Made by a program: the position numbers and the translations under genes. From NCBI GenBank assembly GCA_028716845.1, contig JAQUPF010000001.1, positions 55,647 to 119,646 on the forward strand: a DNA stretch of 64,000 nucleotides. The letters run 5' to 3'. The notes under the pieces are model-generated. The model saw nothing but the letters and a program-made list of their open reading frames with translations, made no database searches and was not told the origin of the DNA. The DNA comes from a bacterium. Its GTDB lineage: Bacteria; Auribacterota; Tritonobacteria; UBA1439. The stretch's first letter is position 1. Each line of letters starts with the position of its first letter. Positions 63,625-64,000 of the stretch are shown here, piece after piece.

Positions 63625-64000
63625 TCAGCGGCCCCCCATGAAGCGGGGGGCGGAGGGGCAGAGGCGACGGAGCGGGCAGTCGGCGCAGCGGGGATTTCTC
63701 GCCCGGCAGACCGCCCTGCCGTGGTTGACGAGCATGTAGTTGAAGTCGAGCCAGTCCCGTCGCGGCACGATCGCGAGGAGGTCCCGCTCGATCTTCTCAG
63801 GGTCCTCGTGCCCGCTCAGCCCCAGCCGCTGCGAGACGCGCCGGACGTGCGTGTCGACGGCGATCCCCTCCGCCTTCCCGAAGCCGCTCGAGAGGACGAT
63901 GTTGGCGGTCTTGCGGGCGACGCCGGGCAGCGAGAGGAGGTCCTCCATCCGGTCGGGGACCTCCCCGCCGAACCGATCGACGATCGCCCGCGCGGCGCCG
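63625..64000 (-). CDS. nth: Endonuclease III, C-terminal part
   Basis: The gene runs off the window, leaving about 124 residues. The helix-hairpin-helix LPGVARKTAN holds the catalytic Lys, VDTHVRR the catalytic Asp, and CRARNPRCADCPLRRLC (C-x6-C-x2-C-x5-C) binds the 4Fe-4S cluster. Nth removes oxidised pyrimidines from DNA. The frame is open at 64000. Confidence 0.93.
   Translation of the reverse strand, partial: GAARAIVDRFGGEVPDRMEDLLSLPGVARKTANIVLSSGFGKAEGIAVDTHVRRVSQRLGLSGHEDPEKIERDLLAIVPRRDWLDFNYMLVNHGRAVCRARNPRCADCPLRRLCPSAPRFMGGR

Overview
This window reads as a chromosomal segment of a very GC-rich (about two thirds or more G+C by eye), diderm, anaerobic bacterium. The outer membrane is implied by two TolC-type channels and two tripartite RND pumps. 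Anaerobic life is implied by a hybrid-cluster protein, an A-type flavoprotein, a class of Fe-S redox proteins, tungstate uptake and a corrinoid-activation protein fragment. Short Pro-Thr linkers and CCGCGGAT-type intergenic repeats remind me of poorly cultured PVC-like or candidate-phylum lineages, but the sequence alone does not fix the taxonomy. I saw no rRNA, tRNA, CRISPR array, prophage or insertion sequence.

Layout. 1-505 is the tail of a corrinoid-protein reactivator (RACo/DUF4445). 700-3805 (minus) is a membrane GT2 glycosyltransferase with a PEGA-domain partner. 4239-4996 holds three tiny envelope proteins, including a 45-aa membrane protein and an entericidin-like lipoprotein. 5248-9077 has an NCS2-type permease facing an orphan dCache sensor and an ACT-ACT protein whose SerB-like domain has lost its catalytic residues. 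9327-14292 is a polysaccharide block: three GT4 enzymes and a polyprenyl-phosphate sugar transferase. 14549-21159 is a MarR-TolC-adaptor-RND-PII-like efflux operon. 21218-21862 is DUF47. 22196-24733 is tupABC behind a long structured leader that may be a Moco/Tuco riboswitch. 24777-27831 has a small zinc-finger-like protein, a polytopic membrane protein and a CNT nucleoside transporter.

28293-29968 is a lower-GC XhoI/PaeR7I-type restriction-modification pair next to a large nested inverted repeat. 30107-36821 carries a metallophosphoesterase, two phospholipase D-like exported proteins, a Tat-exported DUF362 protein, a membrane polyferredoxin and an eight-repeat PQQ-type propeller. 36987-39584 has dnaA and holA tail to tail. 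39637-42273 has a DUF962 protein, a queuosine-salvage protein, an unknown protein and a TIGR02757 protein. 42539-43594 is a radical SAM/SPASM enzyme.

The most interesting locus is 43690-48073: cysteine synthase, a ubiquitin-like sulfur carrier fused in frame to an O-acetylhomoserine sulfhydrylase-type PLP enzyme, an E1-like adenylyltransferase, a JAMM peptidase and a PP-loop ATPase. It resembles the protein-thiocarboxylate pathways of Wolinella (Hcy) and Mycobacterium (CysO/Mec), but with the carrier and the sulfhydrylase as one polypeptide that the JAMM enzyme might have to cut.

From 63180 down to 47943 twelve minus-strand genes follow one another: an Rrf2 regulator, a ferredoxin protein, a zinc-ribbon protein, hcp, a flavodiiron-type protein, then a Cus-type metal efflux system, a small membrane protein, a YHS protein, a CDF transporter and a copper P-type ATPase. 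The window closes with a thioredoxin-like protein and the start-less end of nth. Six related intergenic repeats punctuate the whole region, and several promoters sit so close to start codons that leaderless transcripts are likely.
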